From the NCBI GenBank assembly GCA_037074615.1, contig CM073520.1, positions 34,157,527-34,221,526 of the forward strand: a stretch of 64,000 nt of DNA, read 5' to 3'. The notes beneath the pieces are model-generated. The model ran no database searches, was not told the DNA's origin, and was given only the letters and a program-made list of their open reading frames with translations. Below, one piece after another: positions 52,401-62,286 of this stretch; position 1 is the first letter of the stretch, and the number at the start of each line of letters is the position of its first letter. Made by a program: the position numbers and the translations under genes. The DNA is from Leucaena leucocephala. Lineage: Eukaryota; Streptophyta; Magnoliopsida; Fabales; Fabaceae.

Positions 52401-52417
52401 GCACTGAGAATGCTTAG
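46432..52417 (+). CDS. NAC-domain transcription factor, ANAC050/052-like (4 exons, 458 aa)
   Basis: A nuclear plant transcription factor. Exons 46432-46675, 46949-47232, 47607-47816 and 51779-52417 join to 459 codons with GT/AG borders. A Pro/Thr-rich leader precedes the NAC domain (~36-190): LAPGFRFHPTDEELV, DPWHLADKS, DQEWYFFSALDKKYGNG, GYWKATGNDR, KKTLVFHSGRAPDG, WVMHEYRL, AYVLCRVFHKNN. The C-terminal part has a duplicated 14-residue unit (MAEYPSPERDNSK / MDEYPSPQTDNPK), KPFSLIYKRRR, and a coiled coil from IQQLQDEVRKL to TKENKDLKR at the very end. In Arabidopsis such NACs partner the histone demethylase JMJ14 through this region; that role is inferred here. Intron 3 is 3.96 kb. An in-frame ATG at 46312 would add 40 hydrophobic residues, but MGRE at 46432 matches the family start. 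Confidence 0.93.
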
Positions 52418-52527
52418 GAAGAGCTCGTTTTGTACATGTGCAAAATCTTGTTCTCGCTATTGTACCAAATTTCGGCACAGCGATGGTACTTCGTTTTCTG
52501 GATGATGTATTATTTTTCGAGAGTTAG

Positions 52528-52686
52528 TGTTACAGGGAAGGTTAGTAATCTGTTAGTAAAGAAAGGAACTCTATAAATGAGGAATCATTTTGGTGTGATA
52601 GGTGAGAAATGGATTCAATATAGTTCTATAGCCTAAATATTCATGTATCAAATGGTATGAGAGCCAACTTACGTTGAGGAATCATT

Positions 52687-52732
<46 letters not shown>

Positions 52733-52881
52733 GAGAAACATTTCTACCATTTGATATATATCTGAACTATAGAACTGTGTCGAGGCCATTTCTGATATAT
52801 CACACCAAGATGATTCCTTATTTGCAGAGTTAGTTTTTTCACACTATCAGATTTACTAACTTGTTAGCCTTCCCTGTAACA
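52528..52881. repeat. Long inverted repeat (foldback/MITE) just 3' of the NAC gene
   Basis: The left arm starts TGTTACAGGGAAGGTTAGTAA and includes GAGGAATCATTTTGGTGTGAT and AGTTCTATAG. The right arm repeats all of these in inverted order and ends TTAGCCTTCCCTGTAACA. The arms are ~150 nt each, imperfect, around a central (AT)n run (52689-52730). The flanks GTTAG and ATTAG may be a target duplication. It begins ~110 bp after the stop codon, so it probably lies in or next to the 3'UTR. Confidence 0.8.
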
Positions 52882-55759
52882 ATTAGGATCTACTGTAGTT
52901 TTCAACTGAAACTAGATGTTCTCAAGAGTATTGAACTTGTAATTTGCGTCGTGTAATCTCTATGGCTTTTAGTGGCCCATTGTTGTGGAAATGGTACTGT
53001 GAACTTCCTTTCCTTAGCTTTGCTTGCCCTTTAGGATGATTAGAAACCCGATAAATCTGAGAGAAATTCCAGAAAATCTTCAGTAGATTTAGTCTACAAG
53101 TGAAGTGAAATCATATGCCTATACATGCATTTGTTTAAAAGTAGTCTTTTAAAATGAACAGGGAAAAGCCTGCATGTAAAATTCTCCTAAGTTTGCTTCT
53201 TCTTTTGTTTTTTTATCTTGTCAAAGCATATATGTCTTTATATTCGAACCAACCAAGGTATTGTGAGTACTACTTAGCCCTATGTTTAGATTAAAAAAAA
53301 ATTAAGAAAGAAAGAATATTAGAAAAGTAATTTTTTTATTATTTTAGAAATTTTTTATAATATTTTTTCTTTTATTTTTCTCTCATTTTTTTATCTATCT
53401 AAATATATCCTAAATATGGGTATATCTCTTAATAAGAATTTAAACTTCGTTTATTATAATATAAGGAATTAGTCTGTTTTTGTTAGAGCTAATCTTGTTG
53501 GTAAAATTTTTCCAAGTTGTTTAACTCTTTTTTTTAAAATGAAAACAGTATATAAATAAAAATATAAAGAGAAACATAAACATCCTATTTATGAAATATG
53601 GGGGGGGGGGGGGGGGGGGAGGGAATTTACTTTTTTTCCCAAATAACCCTCCTTCAATCCCCATTACCTCCTTGACAGAGAGATGCCCAAAACCACTAGA
53701 CGATAGGGGCATATTTGCCTGTCGCATCAGGAGCATGGAAATACAATACTTACTCCCAACAAACATAAGGAGTCAAAAGAGAGCTACAGGATCAGAACTC
53801 CTTTCTATTTTTAACGGCCAAACAAACGAGTGAAAAAGTGGGAGATTTGGAGGAAAATATAATATTTTAATATAATGTGATATTATATCTAATTAATTTT
53901 GATGAAAATAAAATTATCTAGATAAAAATACTTTTTTCTTTTTTCTTATTAAATTAATTAAAGTAATATCAAAATTCTTTATATTCTCTCTCTATAGTTA
54001 ATCTGAACAAGATAATATTAAAATATCTTTATTTTTTTCTCTTTCTTTCCTATTTACTAAAATCCATCTTATTCCCTCATATTTGTTGGGTCAAACACAC
54101 CTTAATCTTTCTAATTTAAATAGTTCATCTCTACATAAACTCATTAAACAGGGAGCTGACATTTTCTAAAACCAACTTGTTTAATGCATCATTTATAGGT
54201 TTAAACAGCTCAAGTCCATGCTTTGGTACAAAACACTAAGTGCCACAGGCACTAGGTTTCATAATCTTTTTTGAGTAAAATTTTAGTTTAAAAAATTTTT
54301 AAATAAATAACCATATTTATTTAAAAATAATTTTGGCTAAAATTATAATTTAAAACTATAATTTTGAATAAACTACTGAAACTAGCTTTTGAAACAGTAA
54401 AAGATTTTATAGATTATCTAATTACTATTTTACCCTTATTTTTTCTTATACCCTCTCTCATTTTTTATCTCTATCCTCTACCCTCTATCATCTCTCCTCT
54501 CTCATATATCTTCTACACCATATCTCCTCTCTCATCTTTTTTATCTATCATCACTCCTACTTTTAATTAAATCATACACTTTTTAGTAATTTACTAATAT
54601 GAAAAATAATTCTACCACTAATCATCCAAACATCTCTATTTTCAAAACTATTCTCCAAAATCTATTATTCTTAGAATCTATTTTTTAAAAGTCAATCCAA
54701 ACAAACCCTAAAAAGATTGTGTATTAGGTTACATATTGGATTGGATAATCATTTAAATCCAATTTCCTAGCAATTTTTCCATCTCATTGACAAACAGGCC
54801 TTTGCAAAATCCACTTTAAACTTTTGTTAGGAGCTATTTATTAATCCTCTATTCATATGTATTAGTGTAAATTATATAAAGGCGAGAGATGGCCATGCTT
54901 TGCTTAACGTAATGGAATTTGAAAAGTCAACCAAAAACAAGAAATGATGTGAATTTCACCTATTTTTGAATTATCAGCAAATAAACTTTACATAATGAAT
55001 AATCTTGGTGCTAATATACAATTATGCAAAATCTCAAATATAAACTTATATCTCTAAATTATAATTTGTGAATAGGATAACTTGGTAAGATATATTATTA
55101 TTTGTAAATAATATTCATATTAATATTATTCTCTGAGTTCTTAATATATCGTCAATTTTTTATATTATTTACTTGATTCTATTATCATATATCTAATTTT
55201 AGAATTTATGACTATATTTTTTAATGTAAATATTTTTTTTATGAATCAAATTTAAGACTTAGAGAGATTTATAAAGTCTTTATACCTCTATATTAACTTT
55301 ATATATATACGTTGGTATATAGGTTCCATTTAATTAATTTAATTAAATTAATAAAATTGATTAAATTAATTAATATTATATATATTTTAAAATATTTAGT
55401 TATTTTTTTAATTTATTTTTTTATTCTATTACTTTATTATTGTTGATAGAATATTTTTATAAATAATTTAAAAAATTAATAAATATAAAAAATAAATTTT
55501 ATATTAAAAATTAAATAATATATTAGTACATATAAATAAATCAAATTTATAATAAATCATATTGCTCACAACTTATATATTATTTTTGTTTTAGGAAAAT
55601 GAACTCTGATTCATGTAAATTAAAAAATAACTTCTATAACTATAATCATGATTGAAGATGTTAGACCCATGGGAGGATGTTAAATTTACCTTGTAGACTT
55701 CATTTTTTTATTTTTGACAGAACCCCTTCTGCGTTGTTATTTAACTAATCATGTAATGC
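52882..55759. other. Intergenic between the two NAC genes
   Basis: No gene recognised. Contains a 20-base G homopolymer (53600-53619) and AT-rich sequence with no repeat I can name. Confidence 0.55.
53600..53619. repeat. G homopolymer, 20 bases
   Basis: An uninterrupted G20 run followed by A and three G, on a background of very AT-rich DNA. Length in the source is uncertain because such runs are hard to sequence. Confidence 0.85.
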
Positions 55760-55821
55760 CACGTGTAACATCAGCCCCTCCGCTTATTAAGCGCGTCCTG
55801 CAGGTGAGGATGATATATATA
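55760..55821 (+). promoter_or_regulatory. G-box and TATA box of the second NAC gene
   Basis: A perfect G-box CACGTG (55760-55765, context GCCACGTGTAAC) lies ~50 bp before a TATA box (TATATATA near 55814-55821). The ATG follows ~250 bp later at 56072, so the spacing is that of a normal plant promoter. Confidence 0.6.
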
Positions 55822-56071
55822 CCCCAGCCTGTGACTATACTCAAACTTCCTGTGATACTAGAACCTTCCATCGTCCCTTAAAATAGCTTTAGTCTCTGGC
55901 GAGCTTCTTCGCTCAAATGGCGGCTCACCTATCTTCTTCTTGCTTTTCCTTTCATCTCTCTGACTCCGACTGAAACACCAAAACCTAATTCCTAATCTCT
56001 GTCTTTCTGTGCCTTTCTCTAATTCATCCCTGAATTTCAATTTCAGCAATTTGGCTCGAGTGGATCCACGA

Positions 56072-59000
56072 ATGGGTTGTGATTCTGTGACTTCTCTTGC
56101 CCCCGGATTCCGATTCCACCCTACCGACGAAGAAATTATTCGCTACTATCTCAGGCGCAAGGTGTGCGGCAAACCCTTCCGGTTCAACCCAATTGCCGTC
56201 GTTGACATCTATAAATCTGAGCCCTGGGACCTCCCCTGTTAGCCCTTTTGCTCTTCTCTGTGTTTCTTTTGTATAGGATGATTTTTTTCTATGTATGTAG
56301 TAGTAAATTGAATTTCATTTCTTCCTTGTCTTGCTGTTTGTTGTTGGAGTGAATTACGTGGTTCTTGCTGCTTGAAAACATTCCTTTTTTTTTTTTTGGA
56401 ATCTTGCTGTGTTTTAGGTCAGTCGAAGCTGAAAAGTAGGGACTTAGAATGGTACTTCTTCAGTGGGCTGGACAAGAAGTACGGGAATGGGTCGAAGACA
56501 AATCGGGCTACGGAGAAAGGGTACTGGAAGACTACGGGGAAGGATCGCCCAGTGCGACACAACTCGCGAATTGTTGGAATGAAGAAGACCCTGGTTTATC
56601 ATAGTGGTCGAGCGCCGCACGGTGCTCGTACCAATTGGGTCATGCATGAGTACAGAATGGCCGATGAAGGATTGGTGAAAGCAGTAATAGCTCAGGTGCT
56701 TTATCTATATTGATGCATGCTTTTCATCTTGGACAACAATATCTATTCATTGATATTTTTGATCGGTCATGTGTATTGATAATACTATCTGTTCATTTTT
56801 CTCTCTTCGGGGGAGAAGGATGCTTTTGTGCTGTGTAGGGTTTTCCAGAAGAGCGGTACTGGGCCAAAGAATGGAGAGAAGTACGGTGCCCCCTTCATAG
56901 AGGAGGAGTGGGAAGAGGATGAGGTGGCTCCAGTGTCAGGTGAAGGAGCTGTTACTGAAGAAGTTTTAATGTTTGATGATGTTGAAGCTTTTGTTGAAAC
57001 AAACGACCTTGAGCAGGTTTGTGTTCTATTCCATTACTTAGGAATATTATTTCAGATATTTTAGACCTATTGAGAGTTCGTTATTTGGGAGCATTTTTCT
57101 GGCAGGGAATTAGGAACTTCAATAGTAAATATGGTCAGTCAGTGGGATCACATATTGTTCATACACATCTAAGTAGTGTTACGCTCCTTCTGATTAGTTT
57201 ATATTGGTATTTTTGAAAGCTAAGCTTGTATTTAATCATTAACAGAAGGACCAGGAATATGTACTCATGTTACCATATGTGGCTTTTTGTACTTATCTTT
57301 TGTAGTCTTGGCGTGGAATGTTCGATTTACCTGATACATGCACTGATATTTTTAGTTTTGTCTTCGGTAAAATGAATGTACACGTGTGGGGTATTGAGTA
57401 ATGTACAAATATGTATATATTTATTTTCTGGATTTACGTCAGCGTTTGTCTTCCTTCTATTCAATATAATGTAGCCAAACAAACGTATGTGGGTTGAATG
57501 GCTGCATAAGTATGTGCATTCTTATTTTCTGGATTTATAATGTGGTCTGTTTGTAGATAGTAAATCCCTAGTTTAGTGGAGATATTACTAGGGAGATTTT
57601 ATATGATCTGATTTTATTCTCATTTATTATGTGATCCTTACAAATTAGGTCATAATATCTTAGATAATATTTCATATACTTGTATATAATATACCTTGAT
57701 GATCAAGGAGAATCAGAACATTCATTCCAATTGCGTTCATTGTCCTACGGCAAGCTTCACTGTTTCTCTTCTAATATGGTTTAGTGCATGCCTTTGTTCG
57801 AAGACTTGAGTCTTTTTTCGTGGCTAATCCTAACTGTTATTACTGTCCAGCATTAAACAAACCTCTAATGTTGAGTTTTTCTGATTATTACTAGAACCTT
57901 GAGACGGACATAGCATCTGCTAGTGCTGCTCTTCCACTCAACAATGTTTATGGGGAGTGTAGTATCTATCCTGAACGTGAACATTCCCAGGAAACCACTG
58001 AAGAACAGAAGTCCTTGGTAGGCACTGGTGGAACTTGTGAGCCTCCAGAGGATCGGTTCCTGAATGGACCTGAGCAGTTTGCAGTGGATGGTAAAACTTC
58101 GAAGGATGAATATAAAGCAGAAGCAAGGCATGATGACAGTCCTGTTAATGTTGATGATGTATTTGATGGTCTATACTTGGATGCTATTGATTTTCCTCAG
58201 ATTAGTGATGGTTCATTCCTGGAAACCAATGATCTTTTGAATCCCATTGAGGCAGATCTTGATGTCAAGGATATGCTGGATGAGTATCTTAACTACTTGG
58301 ATGCTGATGATGATATAACCAAGTTTATATCTTTTGAGTCTCCTCAGATTAGGAGCAATGTAGAATCAATTCCTGACCAAGGGCCGCCTTTCATTCAGGT
58401 GAGGGCATACTCTAGATCTAGATATTCAAGGTTAGATGCTTTTTAGTGATTATTACTAAAGTTGTGTAACTAAATTGTCTCAATAACAGAATGTGGACGA
58501 GGAACCCAACATTACATTTAAGCAGAATTTTGATGAAGCATCTTGTAGTAACGGAGCTTCCTCTTCTAAGCAGAATCCAGAATTGTCAAAATCAGTAACA
58601 GGTGAGGGTTCTTTTGCCTCCCAGTTATTTGTTTTGATTTTTGTGTTACAGTATTAAAAAAAATAAAACACTTAAGTCGGTAGCCTGTCTCTTCAACTTG
58701 GTTCTATGTCTTAGTTTCTGCTAACGTCAGACTGACGATTTGTTCATCTTTTTGTTTGGTAGGAGATACGAATCCATGGACAAAAAGGGCCAGTCGCTTG
58801 TTGGACAGTATCCCTGCTCGTCCTGCCTTTGCTTCAGAGCTTCCTCCCAAAGATATTGCTCTTCGGCTTCATTCTGCTGCTCAATCTTCCCAGCACGTAA
58901 CTGCAGGTATGATTAGAGTAACTAACATTACTCTTAGAGGTAACGGGATGGACTGGATGCAGGGCAAGAATGGAGGGTTCAACTTCGTGATCTCTTCTGA

Positions 59001-59160
59001 TTTTTCTCAACCTAATAATATTTCTGATGCGTTGGTCCCAGTTTCTGGCAAGAGTGCTTTTTTGGTGTCACATTGCTGGTTTTTCTTGATGCTCTTTTCG
59101 GTTCTTATTCTTTCAATGAGTTGCAAGATTGGGAGTTGCATGTATGCTGCTGGTAAATGA
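56072..59160 (+). CDS. Membrane-tethered NAC transcription factor, ANAC053/078-like (6 exons, 551 aa)
   Basis: A NAC factor held in a membrane and, in relatives, released by proteolysis to enter the nucleus; Arabidopsis ANAC053/078 drive proteasome and oxidative-stress genes. Exons 56072-56237, 56418-56695, 56819-57016, 57895-58398, 58490-58601 and 58763-59160 total 552 codons in one frame. The NAC domain runs from SLAPGFRFHPTDEEI (~8) to AFVLCRVFQKSGTGPKNGE (~150-170), with LKSRDLEWYFFSGLDKKYGN and KGYWKTTGKDRPVRH. The acidic middle (PVNVDDVFDGLYLDAIDF, VKDMLDEYLNYLDADDD) looks like an activation region. A single hydrophobic segment near 519-539 (FLVSHCWFFLMLFSVLILS) followed by a short tail ending AAGK is a C-terminal anchor. 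The start MGCDSVTSLAPGF matches the family; the upstream in-frame ATG at 56009 is disfavoured. ANAC078 is of similar length. Confidence 0.94.
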
Positions 59161-60621
59161 CACACACGGGAGGCTGTGTATATGGTCGATGGATTAAGCA
59201 ATAAGCTTTATTCAGCTGATTGTTGTTTGGCATCAATGACTAGGATCTTGAGACACTGTAGAATTCTCTAGTTAAATTTTGTCAGATTGACTGATTAGCT
59301 GATATGGAGTTGTTTTTATACTGTACACGTGTTCATTGTAATTTATTCTTATTTTTGGTTTCGGGATGTCAACAGCTATAGACCAGTATTTGGTTCATAT
59401 AGTACATAATATAGATTATTTTTTATAGGTTATTTCTGAAGCCTCTGGTATATTCTCAGCTTAGCTGTTAATTTCTTTTTATAGCTTGATTGATTCACTA
59501 GTTGCGGCCATCAATTAACTATATTGATAATGTGGTAACCGATTTGTCAATATTTTGGCTCTGTTGGAGAGGGCACTGGGCTGATACTTGCACCTTTTTG
59601 TTTGGGGCTGTATTCTGTGTGTGTGTGTGTGTGTGTATACCCACGCCTCGGATGTCTTTCTGCTACTGTAAGAGTTGGTGATTCAGGGATTCCTGCAAGT
59701 TCCATGTCGAATGTCTTGTGTAAGTTCTTGGTGATTTCTCATTCCTTGATGATCAAGGTTGAGTGTTTTTATTGTTGTACGAGAATCTTAAAACTACATG
59801 TAATTAGATCTGAATTTTGTTCCTCTTTCAATTTAATGCGGGGGGATACGTTGATTTAGTACTTGTTCATATTTAATGCAGGGAAGAACCTGGTGTGATG
59901 TTTAAACAAATTACCAAGAGCTATAAATATATAGATAGTATTATAATGATAATTATAAACATATGCAAAGATTGATTTGTACACACACATTAGAAAAGGT
60001 GTTATAGATCATACATAAATGTTTTAGATTGTTTAATTTGGCAGCCTTGAGATTGTTTATGGCTCAAATGAGGAAGATTGAGTTTGCCATTGCGAATAGC
60101 TTTAGAATTATACGTGTAACTGGGAAGAAAACAAGTGACGAAGGCAATAGTCAAAGGAGACGAAGTTAAAGGGATACAACAAAACGCTGGGTTTTGGACA
60201 GGAAATCTAATCTTCAACTAAAACTCAATTTGATTGTCATACTACTATATATATGTATATATAGTCATAACAAATTATGAGTAACAATATATGGCTCAGT
60301 AAAGCCAAACAATTATGTGCAACTAGTCCTATTGCATGGATGGGGGAAAAATTATGCTCGATTTATAGTACAGTAATCATAATTTTCCTACAGTTGATCT
60401 TACCCTCTCAATATCTGAGAAATTCTGAAATTGTACCTCCTTAAGAAAAGAAAAAAAATGTGTGCAAAGCCAATCATCAATTGTGATTAGTAAATCCCAC
60501 TTAAGAAACTTACCATTTATGATTGGCCTTGAATACTAATTTTTTCTTGTTTATTAGAATAGTTACCTACTAAAAATTAGTGTACAAATGGCCTTTAACC
60601 TTGAGATTCTGATTGGTTTTG
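59161..60621. other. 3' flanks of two converging genes
   Basis: The 3'UTR and flank of the NAC gene from the left meets the 3' end of the unrecognised - strand gene from the right. It contains a (TG)n run near 59617-59637. No other gene seen. Confidence 0.6.
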
Positions 60622-60738
60622 TTACTTTTCTCCAGGGAGCGTTGTGTCACCAGGCAGCTCACACACAGAACTACCCTGATCACCATCAAACCAAGCATGT
60701 TTCAAATCAACAAGTCTCAGCGCATACAAACATGTACT

Positions 60739-60771
<33 letters not shown>

Positions 60772-62286
60772 TGGAAGCTTACCTCCTCCATTAAGTGAGC
60801 CACACATCTCTTCTCTGCCAGCAACTCTGCTTCTGTCTGCAAAATGACAAGATGGGGAAAGTAAATAAAGGCAGTGCTTCTGAGGTGTTTAAAGATAATA
60901 TAGTACTTTGAGCTACAAGTTTTAAAGAAAAATATAATCATTAAAAAGTTCTTATAAACAAATGAGTAGTATAAATTTGTGATCATTTCTTATATCATAA
61001 TTTATCTTTATATATTATTTATGTGTTGTGAGATTTTTTTAATGATTATAGTTTTTTTAGAATCTCGTAGTAATCTCCACTACTATCATTCTATCAAGGA
61101 GTTAGACTCTTTCGTATTTTAGATTATCAAGTCTTGAATTCCATGTAACAATTACTAATTATCAAGGGAATGATGCAATAGACATTTTATAAACTTTCAG
61201 GGAGCATATATGTGTATATATATAGCAATAGACGTGAGATTTTCATAATTTTTTGAGAGATGTGACATAGAAGTAGAATAGAGGCCATTTTACATGTACA
61301 AGAATTGTATGTAACATAATAAGGATCTGTAACACATGGTTGTTCAAAGAAAGATGAAAATGGATAGCAATGGTGGAAGCTCTCTCTCTCTCTCTGCTAT
61401 ATTCTGAAATTATGATAAAAGTGAAATGTATGCTTACTTTGATTATTCGCTTTCGGAGATAGTCATCAATTATAACATCCTTGACAAGTTCATAATCACC
61501 GTTTTCCTAAAATGGATGAAAATCACTGTCTTGGTAGGAAACATAAGCAATTTCAAAAAATTTAAAAAGAATGAAGAACATGTTAGGCAGTCACAGACTT
61601 ACTTTTGATCGACATGGCATACTGAAAACAATATCTTCTGCTATACCATAAGGATTTCCATTTGTATTGCAGTGTGATTGAAGCCAGAAAGAAGAAGGAA
61701 AAGATAGAGGAAGAGACAACAACATATATATAGAAAACACATTGTACTTATAAATCAAATCGTTTAAACTACTATCTGTTTTTAGGTTTGTACTTAACTA
61801 CTTATATATCCTTTTCTTGGACATAATCTTTTACAGGGGAGGAGAAAAATATCATCTTGACAGCAAAATCTAATTCTTTGGTGTCTGAATTTATTTAAGT
61901 TGGAAACCCTTGTCTATATCAGCATTTGCGCTTCAAGTGAGTATTAGATAATTGCATCAAAAAATACTGATACTCACAGCAGAGGAAAACCAATCACCCT
62001 GAGAAATATGAATAGTTAGAGTAAATAGCATCAACAATTGATACAGCAGTTGATGTAGCTGGCGATCTTCTCCACTTTTGGATAAGAGCACCACCTCTCT
62101 GCCAACTATAAACTTTTCTTCCCATAAATGTCCAAAGTAGTTATATATATTTGACATACTTATTGATGGTTGATTGTAAGTTCACCTTTTGAACCGTTTG
62201 AGTGACTCTTCCTCTAACCACTTGTGGTCTTTGATCACATCTCTAACAGGCAAACCATCAATTCTGGCATTTAAAAAGTCAGGCAC
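60622..62286 (-). CDS. 3' part of an unrecognised gene (partial)
   Basis: I do not recognise the protein. Three exon-like blocks join cleanly in phase 0 with GT/AG borders: 61506-61438 (ENGDYELVKDVIIDDYLRKR), 60836-60783 (TEAELLAEKRCVAHLMEE) and 60675-60622 (GSSVCELPGDTTLPGEK, then stop). Further 5', a block at 62286-62186 (VPDFLNARIDGLPVRDVIKD, then HKWLEEESLKRFK) is flanked by good splice sites. Between them, possible small exons near 62107-62050, 62000-61980 and 61621-61603 do not all agree in phase, so the middle is unresolved or damaged. The tail is charged and helix-prone, without a known motif. The start should lie to the right, perhaps beyond the window. It converges on the NAC gene. 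Confidence 0.5.
60739..60763. repeat. (TA)n microsatellite in an intron
   Basis: TA dinucleotide run between the last two putative exons of the - strand gene. Confidence 0.85.

Noticed and set aside
53280..53420. Possible MITE with ATGTTTAGAT-like ends
   Set aside because: The inverted similarity is only about ten bases and the region is low-complexity; not supportable.
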